DNA of 64,000 nucleotides from Pseudomonas fragi (lineage in GTDB: Bacteria; Pseudomonadota; Gammaproteobacteria; Pseudomonadales; Pseudomonadaceae): contig NZ_NQKQ01000005.1 in assembly GCF_002269505.1 (NCBI RefSeq), forward strand, positions 1 to 64,000, given 5' to 3'. Numbering within the stretch: position 1 is the first letter of the stretch; each line of letters starts with the position of its first letter. Shown here one piece after another: positions 7,802 to 19,078 of this stretch. The notes under the pieces were generated by a model, which saw nothing but the letters and a program-made list of their open reading frames with translations, made no database searches and was not told where the DNA came from. Made by a program: the position numbers and the translations under genes.

Positions 7802-8842
7802 TCAAGGTGCCGGGTTTGGCTGGTCCTTGTGGATGGCGTCGATGCCGGCCAATACCTCATCCGACAGTTTCAGGTCGAAGCTGGCGATATTGCTTTTGAG
7901 TTGCTCCATCGTCGTGGCGCCAATGATGTTGCTGGTGACGAACGGTTGTCGGGTGACGAAAGCCAGGGCCATTTGCGCCGGGTCCAGGCCATGTTCGCGA
8001 GCCAGTGCAACATAGCGTTCGCTGGCAGCCACGGCCTGCGGGTTTGAATAGCGCGAGAAGCGGCTGTAGAGGCTCAGACGGCCTTTTGGCGGTTGGGCGC
8101 CGCCACTGTACTTGCCGGTGAGCATGCCGAACGCCAGGGGCGAGTAGGCGAGCAGGCCGCACTGTTCGCGAATGGCGATTTCTGCAAGGCCGACTTCAAA
8201 ACTGCGGTTGAGCAGGCTGTAGGGGTTCTGGATCGATACGGCGCGCGGCCAGCCGCGACTTTCGGCCAGTTGCAGGAACTTCATGGTGGCCCATGGCGTT
8301 TCATTGGACAGGCCGATATGGCGGATCTTGCCGGCCTTGACCTGCTCGTCGAGCGCTTCGAGGGTGTCTTCCAGCGGGGTAAAGGTTTCTTCGGCGTTGT
8401 GGGTGTAGCCAAGCTGGCCGAAGAAGTTGGTGCTGCGCTCGGGCCAGTGCAGCTGGTAAAGGTCGATCCAGTCGGTTTGCAGGCGCTTGAGGCTGGCGTC
8501 CAGGGCTTGCACGATATGGGCGCGGTTGTGCTTGAGGTTGCCGTCGCGAATGTAGTCGATACCATTGCCGGGGCCGGCGATCTTGCTCGCCAGTACCCAG
8601 TCGGCGCGATCACCACGCTCCTTGAACCAGTTGCCGATGTAGCGCTCGGTGGTGGCGTAGGTTTCTGCCTTGGGCGGCACCGGATACATCTCGGCAGTAT
8701 CGATAAAATTGATGCCGGCATCTTTGGCGTAAGCGATCTGCTCGAAGGCTTCAGCCTGGGTGTTCTGCTCGCCCCAGGTCATGGTCCCGAGGGCGATTGC
8801 GCTTACGTTCAGATCGGTGCGGCCAAGCTTTCGGTAGTCCAT
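7802..8842 (-). CDS. Aldo/keto reductase, Tas-like
   Basis: A 346-residue NADP(H)-dependent aldo/keto reductase, the same length as E. coli Tas. The TIM-barrel core shows the conserved FIDTAEMYP (catalytic Asp and Tyr), the segment WVLASKIAGPG (Lys), and WIDLYQLHWPE (His). Near the C-terminus, NIIGATTMEQLKSNI is the cofactor-binding region. The physiological substrate is unknown. The start at 8842 has an AAGGAG site 6-7 bases upstream. It is separated from the GlxA-type regulator by a REPIN, so co-transcription is uncertain. Confidence 0.88.
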   Translation of the reverse strand: MDYRKLGRTDLNVSAIALGTMTWGEQNTQAEAFEQIAYAKDAGINFIDTAEMYPVPPKAETYATTERYIGNWFKERGDRADWVLASKIAGPGNGIDYIRDGNLKHNRAHIVQALDASLKRLQTDWIDLYQLHWPERSTNFFGQLGYTHNAEETFTPLEDTLEALDEQVKAGKIRHIGLSNETPWATMKFLQLAESRGWPRAVSIQNPYSLLNRSFEVGLAEIAIREQCGLLAYSPLAFGMLTGKYSGGAQPPKGRLSLYSRFSRYSNPQAVAASERYVALAREHGLDPAQMALAFVTRQPFVTSNIIGATTMEQLKSNIASFDLKLSDEVLAGIDAIHKDQPNPAP

Positions 8843-9018
8843 CGGGTGCTCCTTCGGGTAAACAAACATAAAAGCAGGTTGTAATTTTTTGCGCAATCTG
8901 GATAATTGCCCACCTCTTTCTGCAGTGGAAGTGATGCGCCGCCTGCCGAAGAATCTTGCCGTTGAACGGACGCGCTGACCCGAGCCCCCGATAGCGTCTG
9001 TATCCGGCTGCCTTTGAC

Positions 9019-9047
9019 TTGTCAAAGTACGCACTATTCAGTAAGAT
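9019..9047 (+). promoter_or_regulatory. Sigma-70 promoter for rplM-rpsI
   Basis: TTGTCA at 9019-9024 and TAAGAT at 9042-9047 are separated by 17 bases. Transcription would start near 9054, leaving a leader of about 35 bases. Confidence 0.65.
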
Positions 9048-9062
9048 CCGCCGTCTAATTTA

Positions 9063-9076
9063 CAGGGCGGCCCCTG
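9063..9076 (+). promoter_or_regulatory. Small hairpin in the rplM leader
   Basis: CAGGG (9063-9067) pairs with CCCTG (9072-9076) across a CGGC loop, ending 12 bases before the rplM start. E. coli L13 is reported to repress its own mRNA. Whether this hairpin is the target is an inference. Confidence 0.35.
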
Positions 9077-9088
9077 AGGCTATAAAGA

Positions 9089-9517
9089 ATGAAAACTTTT
9101 ACTGCTAAACCAGAAACAGTAAAGCGCGACTGGTTTGTCGTCGACGCTGCTGGTCAGACCCTGGGTCGTCTGGCCACCGAGATCGCGAGCCGTCTGCGTG
9201 GCAAGCACAAGCCGGAATACACTCCGCACGTTGACACCGGTGATTACATCGTTGTTATCAACGCTGAGCAAATCCGTGTTACTGGTGCTAAAACCACTGA
9301 CAAGATGTACTACTCTCACTCCGGTTTCCCGGGCGGGATTAAGTCGATCAACTTCGAAAAGCTGATCGCCAAAGCTCCTGAGCGCGTGATCGAGACCGCG
9401 GTTAAAGGCATGCTGCCTAAAAACCCACTGGGTCGCGACATGTACCGTAAGCTGAAAGTCTATGCGGGCGCTGCTCACCCTCATACTGCTCAGCAGCCCC
9501 AAGAACTGAAGTTTTAA
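9089..9517 (+). CDS. rplM: 50S ribosomal protein L13
   Basis: This 142-residue protein has the standard L13 length and sequence landmarks: [21 protein letters not shown] at the start, [13 protein letters not shown] (residues ~44-56), [12 protein letters not shown], and [20 protein letters not shown] near the end. L13 is an early assembly protein of the large subunit that binds 23S rRNA. It is co-transcribed with rpsI 14 bases downstream, the usual pairing. Confidence 0.98.
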   Translation: MKTFTAKPETVKRDWFVVDAAGQTLGRLATEIASRLRGKHKPEYTPHVDTGDYIVVINAEQIRVTGAKTTDKMYYSHSGFPGGIKSINFEKLIAKAPERVIETAVKGMLPKNPLGRDMYRKLKVYAGAAHPHTAQQPQELKF

Positions 9518-9531
9518 CGGAATAGTTCATT

Positions 9532-9924
9532 ATGTCGGCGACTCAAAACTACGGCACTGGCCGTCGTAAAACCGCAACCGCTCGCGTTTTCCTGCGTCCG
9601 GGTACCGGTAACATCTCCATCAACAACCGCACTCTGGAGAATTTCTTCGGTCGCGAAACTGCCCGCATGGTAGTTCGTCAGCCGTTGGAACTGACTGAGA
9701 CTGTCGAGAAATTCGACATCTACGTCACCGTGATCGGTGGTGGTGTAAGTGGTCAAGCTGGCGCAATCCGCCACGGTATCACTCGCGCACTGATGCAGTA
9801 TGACGAAACCCTGCGTGGCGCTCTGCGCAAAGCTGGCTTCGTTACTCGCGATGCTCGTGAAGTTGAACGTAAGAAAGTCGGTCTGCGTAAAGCGCGTAAG
9901 CGTCCGCAGTACTCGAAGCGTTAA
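9532..9924 (+). CDS. rpsI: 30S ribosomal protein S9
   Basis: This 130-residue protein begins with [18 protein letters not shown] and ends with the basic tail [12 protein letters not shown], whose C-terminal arginine reaches the P-site tRNA anticodon in known ribosomes. It is the second gene of the rplM-rpsI operon and is followed by a strong terminator. Confidence 0.98.
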   Translation: MSATQNYGTGRRKTATARVFLRPGTGNISINNRTLENFFGRETARMVVRQPLELTETVEKFDIYVTVIGGGVSGQAGAIRHGITRALMQYDETLRGALRKAGFVTRDAREVERKKVGLRKARKRPQYSKR

Positions 9925-9939
9925 TTCGCAGCTTCGTTC

Positions 9940-9977
9940 AAAAAAGCCCAGCCTCCTTCGGGAGCTGGGCTTTTTTT
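9940..9977 (+). terminator. Rho-independent terminator after rpsI
   Basis: AGCCCAGCCTCC and GGAGCTGGGCT form a stem closed by a TTC loop, followed by seven T residues. Confidence 0.9.
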
Positions 9978-10005
9978 ATGGGCGATGATTTAACGGTGTG
10001 ACAAC

Positions 10006-10032
10006 TTGCCACATCCAGCAAACGCCTATACT
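10006..10032 (+). promoter_or_regulatory. Putative promoter of petABC
   Basis: TATACT at 10027-10032 is a good -10 box. TTGCCA at 10006-10011 is the best -35 candidate, at a short spacing of 15 bases. This would leave a leader of about 140 bases before petA. Confidence 0.45.
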
Positions 10033-10179
10033 ACAAGGCTTGTAGCCGCCCCAGAGCGGTAATTACCTTGTAAGACTAGGGGCTTTTCATTACCATTCTG
10101 CAAAATTTTTATAAGTAATAGCTGCATATTTAGTAGATGCCTGATTTAACAGGCCACAAAGCTGATGGGAGAGGACTGA

Positions 10180-10773
10180 ATGAGCAATGACGGCGTAAAT
10201 GTCGGCCGGCGTCGCTTCCTCGTAGCAGCCACATCCGTGGTGGGTGCTGCAGGAGCGGTGGGGGCGGCGGTCCCGTTCGTGGGGTCGTGGTTTCCCAGTG
10301 CCAAGGCGAAAGCTGCTGGCGCACCGGTGAAAGTGAATATTGCAAAGGTCGAGCCAGGTCAGCAAATGATTGCTGAGTGGCGTGGCCAGCCGGTATTCAT
10401 CGTACGTCGCACCGAGGAAATCCTGGCAAATCTGAAGAAGATTGAAGGGCAGCTTGCTGACCCGGATTCCAAGCAATCTGATCAGCCTGCTTATGTAAAT
10501 CCGGAGCTGCGGTCGATCAAACCAGAAATTCTGCTGTTGATCGGTATTTGCACCCACTTGGGCTGCTCGCCTACGTTCCGTCCTGAGGTCGCGCCGGTTG
10601 ATCTTGGCAAGGACTGGGTAGGTGGCTATTTCTGCCCTTGTCATGGTTCGCACTATGATCTGGCCGGCCGCGTCTACAAGGCCCAGCCAGCGCCGCTGAA
10701 CCTGCCAGTACCGCCCTACTACTATGAGACGGACAACATTGTTGTCGTTGGCCTCGATGGGGAGAACGCGTAA
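10180..10773 (+). CDS. petA: Cytochrome bc1 complex Rieske iron-sulfur subunit
   Basis: A 197-residue ubiquinol-cytochrome c reductase subunit that carries electrons from ubiquinol to cytochrome c1. The N-terminus has a twin-arginine-like signal (RRRFLVAATS) followed by an uncleaved membrane helix. The 2Fe-2S site is complete. Box I is C124-T-H126-L-G-C129 and Box II is C152-P-C154-H155-G-S. C124, H126, C152 and H155 are the expected ligands, with C129-C154 as the disulfide. The ribosome site is GGGAGAGG. The stop overlaps the petB start by one base. Confidence 0.96.
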   Translation: MSNDGVNVGRRRFLVAATSVVGAAGAVGAAVPFVGSWFPSAKAKAAGAPVKVNIAKVEPGQQMIAEWRGQPVFIVRRTEEILANLKKIEGQLADPDSKQSDQPAYVNPELRSIKPEILLLIGICTHLGCSPTFRPEVAPVDLGKDWVGGYFCPCHGSHYDLAGRVYKAQPAPLNLPVPPYYYETDNIVVVGLDGENA

Positions 10774-11984
10774 TGAGCAAGTTCATGGATTGGGTAGATG
10801 CCCGTTTCCCCGCCACCAAAATGTGGGAAGACCACCTCAGCAAGTATTACGCCCCGAAGAACTTCAACTTCTTCTATTTCTTTGGTTCTCTCGCACTGCT
10901 CGTTCTGGTCAACCAGATCGTCACCGGTGTGTGGCTGACCATGAGCTACACGCCGTCGGCAGAAGAGGCGTTTGCTTCTGTCGAATACATCATGCGTGAC
11001 GTCGAATACGGTTCAATTCTGCGCTTGCTGCACTCTACCGGTGCATCGGCGTTCTTTATCGTCGTCTACCTGCACATGTTCCGCGGCCTGCTCTACGGTT
11101 CTTACCAGAAGCCCCGTGAGCTGGTCTGGCTGTTCGGCATGATGATTTACCTGGCACTGATGGCTGAAGCCTTTATGGGCTACCTGCTGCCATGGGGGCA
11201 AATGTCCTATTGGGGCGCCCAGGTGATCATTTCGCTGTTCGGTGCTATCCCGGTTATCGGTAACGACCTGACCCAGTGGATTCGTGGTGACTACCTGATC
11301 TCCGGTATTACCCTGAACCGCTTCTTCGCCCTGCACGTGGTGGCCTTGCCTATCGTGATCCTGGGGCTGGTGGTGCTGCACATTCTTGCCCTGCACGAAG
11401 TCGGCTCCAACAACCCTGACGGCGTGGATATCAAGAAGCACAAAGACGAAAACGGCATACCGCTGGATGGCATTCCATTCCACCCGTACTACACCGTGAA
11501 AGACATTGTCGGCGTGGTGGTGTTCCTGTTTATCTTCTGCTCGATTGTGTTCTTCTTCCCGGAAATGGGCGGTTACTTCCTGGAAAAACCGAACTTTGAA
11601 CAGGCTAACGCCTTTAAAACGCCGGAGCACATTGCCCCTGTCTGGTACTTCACGCCGTTCTACGCGATCTTGCGTGCCATCCCGGACAAGTTGCTGGGTG
11701 TCATTGCCATGGGCGCCGCGATTGCCGTGCTGTTCGTGCTGCCCTGGCTTGACCGCAGCCCGGTCAAATCCATGCGCTACAAAGGCTGGATGAGCAAGGT
11801 ATGGCTGTGGGTGTTCTGCATCTCCTTCGTGATTCTGGGTGTGTTGGGCGTATTGGCGCCGACCCCGGGCCGCACGCTGTTGTCGCAGGTGTGTACGTTC
11901 CTGTACTTCGCCTACTTCATTCTGATGCCGTTCTACACCAGGCTTGAGAAGACCAAACCGGTTCCGGAAAGGGTGACTGGCTGA
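10773..11984 (+). CDS. petB: Cytochrome b of the bc1 complex
   Basis: This 403-residue multi-spanning protein holds the two b hemes and the Qo and Qi quinone sites. Landmarks include SVEYIMRDVEYGSILRLLHSTGAS, GYLLPWGQMSYWGAQVI, FFALHVVALPIVILGLVVLHI (heme-ligand His region) and a PVWYFTPFYAILRAIP segment close to the PEWY Qo motif, read here as APVWY. It spans the inner membrane with eight predicted helices. It starts within the petA stop (one-base overlap) and its own stop overlaps petC, so the three genes are a tightly coupled operon. Confidence 0.96.
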   Translation: MSKFMDWVDARFPATKMWEDHLSKYYAPKNFNFFYFFGSLALLVLVNQIVTGVWLTMSYTPSAEEAFASVEYIMRDVEYGSILRLLHSTGASAFFIVVYLHMFRGLLYGSYQKPRELVWLFGMMIYLALMAEAFMGYLLPWGQMSYWGAQVIISLFGAIPVIGNDLTQWIRGDYLISGITLNRFFALHVVALPIVILGLVVLHILALHEVGSNNPDGVDIKKHKDENGIPLDGIPFHPYYTVKDIVGVVVFLFIFCSIVFFFPEMGGYFLEKPNFEQANAFKTPEHIAPVWYFTPFYAILRAIPDKLLGVIAMGAAIAVLFVLPWLDRSPVKSMRYKGWMSKVWLWVFCISFVILGVLGVLAPTPGRTLLSQVCTFLYFAYFILMPFYTRLEKTKPVPERVTG

Positions 11985-12763
11985 TGAAAAAGCTATTTGC
12001 GGTATTGATGCTCGCGGCCATGCCTGTGTTCGCCTTTGCGGCCGAACAGGGTGTGCAGCTCGACAAGGTCGACATCGATGTTTCTGACAAGGCGGCCCTG
12101 CAGGACGGCGCGCGTACGTTCGCCAACTACTGCATGGGTTGTCACAGTGCCAAGTTCCAGCGTTACGAGCGTGTTGCTGACGATCTGGGCATTCCCCATG
12201 AAGTCATGCTCGATAATCTGGTGTTCACCGGTGCCAAGATTGGCGACCACATGAAAATCGGCATGCAGCCCAACGACGCCAAGGCCTGGTTCGGTGCTGC
12301 ACCGCCGGACCTGACGCTGGTGGCCCGTGTGCGTGGCACAGACTGGCTTTACAGCTACCTGCGTGCCTTCTACGAAGACCCGTCGCGCCCCTGGGGTGTG
12401 AACAACAAAGTGTTCCCGAACGTGGGCATGCCCAACGTGCTGGCACCGTTGCAGGGTCGTCAGGTTATCGGTTGCAAGCAAGTTCAGATCGTCGAAGACG
12501 GCAAGAAGCAGTATGATCCGCTCACCGGCACGCCTTTGACACATGAAGCGTGCGACCAGCTGACAGTGCTGCCAAAAACCGGCGCCCTGACAGAAGAGCA
12601 GTTCGATGAGAAGATCAAGAATCTTGTGACCTTCCTGGCTTACTCGGCCAACCCGGTGAAGCTGGAGCATCAGCGCATCGGTACTTACGTGCTGATCTAC
12701 CTGGCCTTCCTCTTTGTATTCGCTTATCTGCTCAAGCGCGAATACTGGAAAGATGTGCACTGA
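11984..12763 (+). CDS. petC: Cytochrome c1 of the bc1 complex
   Basis: This 259-residue protein has a Sec signal peptide (residues 1-19, ending FAFA), a c-type heme site C50-M-G-C53-H54, and a C-terminal membrane anchor (YVLIYLAFLFVFAYLL) before a short basic tail. It passes electrons from the Rieske centre to soluble cytochrome c. A likely sixth heme ligand is a Met in the later part of the domain (VGMPNVLAPL). It starts with a one-base overlap of petB and is the last gene of petABC. Confidence 0.95.
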   Translation: MKKLFAVLMLAAMPVFAFAAEQGVQLDKVDIDVSDKAALQDGARTFANYCMGCHSAKFQRYERVADDLGIPHEVMLDNLVFTGAKIGDHMKIGMQPNDAKAWFGAAPPDLTLVARVRGTDWLYSYLRAFYEDPSRPWGVNNKVFPNVGMPNVLAPLQGRQVIGCKQVQIVEDGKKQYDPLTGTPLTHEACDQLTVLPKTGALTEEQFDEKIKNLVTFLAYSANPVKLEHQRIGTYVLIYLAFLFVFAYLLKREYWKDVH

Positions 12764-12948
12764 TATAGTTACACGCAATGCTGTTAATCGTGCGCGCCCG
12801 AGGGTGTCTCTGAAAAGGTAACAGTGCAGGACAAGCGGCAGGCCGGGTCAATGACCTTGCTTGCCCGGGTTCTGCGGTTATCAGAGGCGTTCCTTGGGCG
12901 CGTTCGTTTTTCCGCTCCCGATAATTTCAACAAGCGAGGAGGACCGCC

Positions 12949-13566
12949 ATGGGCGTGACCAATCGGTTGGCCTGTTACTCCGACCCCGCCGACCACTATT
13001 CCCATCGAGTACGTATTGTGCTCGCAGAGAAAGGTGTCAGCGCCGAGATCATCAGTGTGGAGGCGGGCCGTCAGCCGCCGAAGCTGATCGAAGTGAACCC
13101 CTACGGCAGCCTGCCAACCCTGGTCGATCGTGATCTGGCGTTGTGGGAGTCGACTGTGGTGATGGAATATCTGGATGAGCGCTATCCGCATCCGCCGTTG
13201 TTGCCGGTTTACCCGGTAGCGCGGGCCAATAGCCGCCTGCTGATCCATCGTATCCAGCGCGACTGGTGTGCGCTGGTCGACCTGATCCTTGATTCGCGGA
13301 CCAAGGAGCCGGCGCGTGTGCAGGCCCGCAAGGAGCTGCGCGAGAGCCTGACGGGTGTTTCTGCATTGTTTGCCGACAAACCTTTTTTCCTCAGTGATGA
13401 GCAAAGTCTGGTCGACTGCTGTCTATTGCCGATACTCTGGCGTCTGCCTGTTTTGGGTATTGAATTGCCGCGGCCAGCCAAGCCGTTGCTCGACTATATG
13501 GAGCGCCAATTTGCGCGTGAGGCTTTCCAGGCGAGTCTGTCTGGTGTCGAACGCGACATGCGCTAA
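12949..13566 (+). CDS. sspA: Stringent starvation protein A
   Basis: This 205-residue protein of the glutathione S-transferase fold binds RNA polymerase in E. coli and helps acid tolerance and virulence gene control. The N-terminal thioredoxin-like domain carries [22 protein letters not shown] and [19 protein letters not shown]. The helical C-terminal domain has [21 protein letters not shown]. SspA usually lacks GST activity. The ribosome site is GAGGAGG, and sspB follows after 17 bases. Confidence 0.95.
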   Translation: MGVTNRLACYSDPADHYSHRVRIVLAEKGVSAEIISVEAGRQPPKLIEVNPYGSLPTLVDRDLALWESTVVMEYLDERYPHPPLLPVYPVARANSRLLIHRIQRDWCALVDLILDSRTKEPARVQARKELRESLTGVSALFADKPFFLSDEQSLVDCCLLPILWRLPVLGIELPRPAKPLLDYMERQFAREAFQASLSGVERDMR

Positions 13567-13583
13567 AGCTTTAGGAGCCCTCG

Positions 13584-13997
13584 ATGAATTCAAGTCGACC
13601 TTATCTGGTGCGTGCGCTCTATGAGTGGATCGTTGATAACGACTGCACTCCGCACATGCTGGTTAACTCTGACTACCCCAAGGTGCAAGTGCCTGCGGGT
13701 TTTGCCAGTGACGGGCAGATTGTCCTGAATGTTTCGCCAACCGCCGTGCGTCAATTGCACATGGACAACGAAGCAGTCAGCTTTGAAGGGCGTTTTGGTG
13801 GTGTGCCGCACACGTTGTACGTGCCTATTGCCGCAATCCTGGGCGTTTACGCTCGTGAGAATGGCCAGGGCATGGTGTTCGACCTGGAAGAGCCTCTAGA
13901 GGTTGATGATGAGGTTGAGCCGGATGACGACGGTCCGCCGCCAGGCTCCGAGCCGCCGCGACCTACAGGCCGACCAAGCCTGAAAGTGGTGAAGTAA
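13584..13997 (+). CDS. sspB: ClpXP adaptor SspB
   Basis: This 137-residue adaptor delivers ssrA-tagged peptides to ClpXP. The folded N-terminal domain (RPYLVRALYEWIVDNDCTPHMLVN through GVYARENGQGMVFDLEE) binds the tag. A long acidic, proline-rich linker (residues ~105-130) leads to the C-terminal ClpX-binding tail RPSLKVVK, close to the E. coli XB motif. The ribosome site is TTAGGAG. It is co-transcribed with sspA, as in other gammaproteobacteria. Confidence 0.95.
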   Translation: MNSSRPYLVRALYEWIVDNDCTPHMLVNSDYPKVQVPAGFASDGQIVLNVSPTAVRQLHMDNEAVSFEGRFGGVPHTLYVPIAAILGVYARENGQGMVFDLEEPLEVDDEVEPDDDGPPPGSEPPRPTGRPSLKVVK

Positions 13998-13999
13998 TA

Positions 14000-14029
14000 A
14001 AAAGGCGACCTGAAAAGGTCGCCTTTTTT
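14000..14029. terminator. Terminator between sspB and the BON lipoprotein gene
   Basis: AAAAGGCGACC and GGTCGCCTTTTTT form a stem around TGAAAA. The A and T runs on both sides allow it to act in both directions for the convergent genes. Confidence 0.88.
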
Positions 14030-14051
14030 GTGGCTGGCAGTTGGATGGCTG

Positions 14052-15722
<1,671 letters not shown>

Positions 15723-15723
<1 letters not shown>

Positions 15724-17495
15724 CAGTTGACGGTAGCCGGTAGCCGCTGCGGCTGGCCATTGACGAATTCAGCCCATGGCAGTTGGCGTTCTACTCGTTG
15801 CGTCGGGCTCATGCTCAGGCTGCCGGACATGCCGTCAATCCGGCTGTCGGGCAGGGCTTTAAGCTGGCCCAGGCTCGGCGCCAGGCGATAGGCGTCGATG
15901 CCCATTGCATACAGGCGACCCAGACTGCCGCTTGCTTGTGGCCATTGTGCGCTCACTTGCTGGCGCAGCGGGTTGCTCGGGTCGAGCAGCCAGGGTGTTT
16001 CACAAAAACGGATGCCGTTCATGTCGTTGTACTGGTTCTGGTCGCCGCTGGCGCTGAATACGTGGGACGTCGCATAAACCGGCAGGTCGCCTGCGTACTG
16101 GTAATTGAGTGTGGGCTTGATCTGCTGGGCCTGCTGCGGGGTGGCAGCAAGGAACAGGAACTGCATGTCCTGGCGACGCGTTGGCTCGGCCGAGCCGCCG
16201 TTTTTGCGCAGTTGCACCAGATCGGCCACTTGCTGGGCCAGGGCCACAGGCTTGTCGATATGTTCAACGCCGACAACGCTGCCGCCGTGTGCTTCCCATT
16301 CCTGGCGGAAGGCCTTGAGTACGCGGTCGCCCCATTCGCCGACTGGCACCATCGCGCCAGCACGGGTCAGGCCGTCGGCCCGGGCGCGACGCGCCACTTC
16401 ACGGGCTTCGTCTTCAGCCGCGAGGCCGAACTGGAACAGTTGCGCGGGGCTTTGAGTGCCTTCGCTGTAGTTCAGGGCCAGAGTGGTGATCGGCAATTGC
16501 TGGCGGGTGCTGAGTTGCTTGACCAGGGATTTCTCCAGCGGGCCCACCACCAGTTGCACGCCGTCGGCCTGGGCCTGACGGTAGAAGTCGTCCAGCGAGG
16601 TCAGGCGCGAGCTGTCATAGAACTGAATGCTCGGCGGGTTTTGACCGGCTTGCTGGGCCTGATAATGCGCGGCCATGAAGCCATCACGCAGTGCCTTGCT
16701 CACCGAGGCCAACTGGCCGTCCTGTGGCAGCAGCAGGGCGATTTTGGTCAGGGGCTGGCTGGCCAGTTCCTTGAGCTTGATCAACGGTGTTGGCAGCTGG
16801 ATGGCGGCAGGGTGAGCCGGGTTCTGTGCGCGCCATTGGTCAATTGCGTTCTGTTGGTCCTGCAGGGTGCCGGCGCTCTTCACGGCCAGGGCCAGAGACA
16901 TCCAGCCGCCCAGGACATCATTGCTCTGGCTATGCAGTTGCTCGACCGGCAAGCTGGCCACCAGTGCCCAGATGGCGTCGTTGTTGCTGTTGGCGGCTTC
17001 ACCGGTGAGGTTCTGGCTCAGCGCTGTGCGTTCGCGGGCGGCGGCCAGGGCCTGGCCGTCAGCTTCAAGGGCGCGGGCATGGACGGTGCGGGTGCGCACT
17101 TGCAGGTCCACTGGCAACTCACCAAGGATCGCCGTGCTTGGATGGTTCAGAGCGGCGACTGCGGCCTTGGGGTCATTGCGGCTCATCGCCAGTTCGGCTG
17201 CCAGGGTGTTGGCAAAAACCTGTTGGGCGGGCTTGAGCTGATCCAGCGGGACCATGGCCAGAATCTGCGCGGCGCGGGCATTGTTTTGCTGGCGCTGGGC
17301 AAGGTCGGCTGCCGACAGGCGGAGCAGGGCGGCTTTTTCCGGATTGGTGCTCTCGGTGGCCTGCTGGAGCAATTGCTCAAGGCTGGCATCCGGGGTCCGT
17401 GGAAGTTCGCCAAGGCTGGACGAGGGCGAGCTGGCGCAAGCCGCCAACAGGGCAGCAAGGCAGAGGGCAGTGAACAGCCGCAGGCAAGCGATCAT
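15723..17495 (-). CDS. lpoA: Penicillin-binding protein activator LpoA
   Basis: A 590-residue outer-membrane lipoprotein with lipobox LLAAC at residues ~18-22. The N-terminal half is helical TPR-like. The C-terminal half resembles periplasmic binding proteins (IALLLPQDGQLASVSKALRDGFMAAHY, VQLVVGPLEKSLVKQL, LYAMGIDAYRLAPSLGQL). E. coli LpoA reaches across the periplasm to activate PBP1a. ATG 17495 has an AGGA site. An upstream in-frame TTG at 17519 would push the signal peptide inward. It heads the lpoA-yraN-gmhA-BON operon and is divergent from rsmI. Confidence 0.92.
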
Positions 17496-17712
17496 GTAGT
17501 GTTCCTGATACTCGATCAAATGAGGGGGGAAGTGTACCCAAGCGCTGGCCGGGGCGCGATGTTAGCGACAATAAAGCCTGAATTTAGATGCGTTCTGTAC
17601 GTTGTGGCAGTAAAACTTTACCCGCTTGGCGTTTTGCGGCCTGCAGGGTGGGTGCGTTCATGAGGGCTCTACGCGCTACAATGGCGCCTTTAACTCTTAT
17701 GAGGTGTGCGTT

Positions 17713-18585
17713 TTGACTGCTCCAGGTGATTTGAATTCCGTTCTTGGCTCACTTTATGTGGTGGCCACGCCCATCGGTAACCTGGACGACATCAGTGCGC
17801 GTGCGCTCAAGGTATTGCGTGACGTGTCGCTGATTGCGGCCGAAGACACGCGCCACTCCCTGCGATTGATGCAGCACTTTGGTATTTCCACGCCGCTGGG
17901 CGCTTGTCACGAACATAACGAACGTGATGAGGGCAGCCGTTTTATCCAGCGTTTGCTAGCGGGTGAAGATGTAGCCTTGATCTCCGATGCCGGTACGCCG
18001 CTGATTTCCGATCCGGGTTATCACCTTGTGCGTCAGGCGCGAGCGGCCGGGGTCAAGGTCGTGCCGGTGCCGGGTGCCTGCGCCTTGATCGCCGCCTTGT
18101 CAGCTGCGGGGCTGCCTTCTGATCGCTTTATCTTTGAAGGGTTCCTGCCGGCCAAGGCAGTCGGGCGTCGTTCGCGCCTGCAATTACTTAAAGAAGAACC
18201 CCGCACGCTGATTTTTTACGAGGCGCCGCACCGCATTCTTGAGTGCTTGCAAGATCTTGAGCTGGTATTTGGGCCAGAGCGTCCAGCATTGCTGGCCCGA
18301 GAGCTGACGAAAACGTTCGAGACGCTCAAGGGTTTGCCTTTGTCCGAGTTGCGCGCTTTTGTTGAAAACGACAGTAACCAGCAGCGCGGCGAGTGCGTGG
18401 TTCTGGTTGCCGGCTGGACTGCGCCAGAAACAGAAGAGGTGGTGAGCAGTGAAGCAATGCGTATTCTCGACTTGTTGCTTAAAGAGATGCCACTTAAGCG
18501 TGCGGCTGCACTTGCCGCTGAAATAACCGGTGAGCGCAAAAACGTTTTGTACCAAGTTGCACTTGAAAAGCAGAAAGCAGAGTAA
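17713..18585 (+). CDS. rsmI: 16S rRNA (cytidine-1402-2'-O)-methyltransferase
   Basis: This 290-residue class III SAM methyltransferase methylates the ribose of C1402 in the decoding centre. It has GSLYVVATPIGNLDDISARAL, AAEDTRHSLRLM, ISDAGTPLISDPGYHLV (SAM-binding loops) and VVPVPGACALIAALSAAGLP. The start is TTG at 17713 with GAGG eight bases upstream. The upstream in-frame ATG codons would add non-conserved residues. It is divergent from lpoA and is followed by rnpB. Confidence 0.93.
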   Translation: MTAPGDLNSVLGSLYVVATPIGNLDDISARALKVLRDVSLIAAEDTRHSLRLMQHFGISTPLGACHEHNERDEGSRFIQRLLAGEDVALISDAGTPLISDPGYHLVRQARAAGVKVVPVPGACALIAALSAAGLPSDRFIFEGFLPAKAVGRRSRLQLLKEEPRTLIFYEAPHRILECLQDLELVFGPERPALLARELTKTFETLKGLPLSELRAFVENDSNQQRGECVVLVAGWTAPETEEVVSSEAMRILDLLLKEMPLKRAAALAAEITGERKNVLYQVALEKQKAE

Positions 18586-18687
18586 CGATTGATATCAAGT
18601 GATGGCTTTTTGATATCTTTGCAGGGCTACTCCCGTGACTAAAGGCCGCAACTCAGGTAAATCAACCTGCCTTGCGGCGTTTAACGC

Positions 18688-18716
18688 TTGTTCTATACGC
18701 TCTGTACAGTTAATCT
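18688..18716 (+). promoter_or_regulatory. Promoter of rnpB
   Basis: TTGTTC at 18688-18693 and TAATCT at 18711-18716 are spaced by exactly 17 bases. This places the start near the first base of the RNase P RNA (about 18724-18726). Confidence 0.75.
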
Positions 18717-18725
18717 TCGCCCTGG

Positions 18726-19078
18726 AGAGTCGATTGGACAGTCGCTGCCCTCTATGAAAATTAGGGGGGGGAGGAAAGTCCGGGCTCCATAGGGCGAAGT
18801 GCCAGGTAATGCCTGGGAGGCGTGAGCCTACGGAAAGTGCCACAGAAAATAACCGCCTAAGCGCTTCGGCGCCGGTAAGGGTGAAAAGGTGCGGTAAGAG
18901 CGCACCGCACGACTGGCAACAGTTCGTGGCTAGGTAAACCCCACTTGGAGCAAGACCAAATAGGGTCCCAAGGCGTGGCCCGCGCTGGGACCGGGTAGGT
19001 TGCTAAAGATGTCCAGTGATGGCCATCGTAGACGAATGACTGTTCACGACAGAACCCGGCTTACAGATCGACTCTCCA
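18726..19078 (+). ncRNA. rnpB: RNase P RNA, bacterial class A
   Basis: The catalytic RNA that trims the 5' leader of pre-tRNAs. The ends pair (AGAGTCGATTGGACAGTCGC at the 5' end against GATCGACTCT at the 3' end, P1). The universally conserved P4 strands are present: GAGGAAAGTCCGGGC near 18770 and ACAGAACCCGGCTTACAGATC (split across the P4/P1 region) near 19050. The sequence GGTAAGGGTGAAAAGGTGCG forms the P12 region, and the CCGGGTAGGTTGC region is also typical. The 3' boundary is approximate. A CC plus T-rich tract follows at 19076-19090. Confidence 0.95.

Noticed and set aside
12894..12925. TTGGGC and GATAAT as a promoter for sspA
   Set aside because: The spacing is 20 bases, outside the usual range, and the elements are weak.
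15783..17663. Plus-strand open frame of about 620 codons opposite lpoA
   Set aside because: The composition is that of an antisense shadow. lpoA on the minus strand has signal peptide, lipobox and family motifs.
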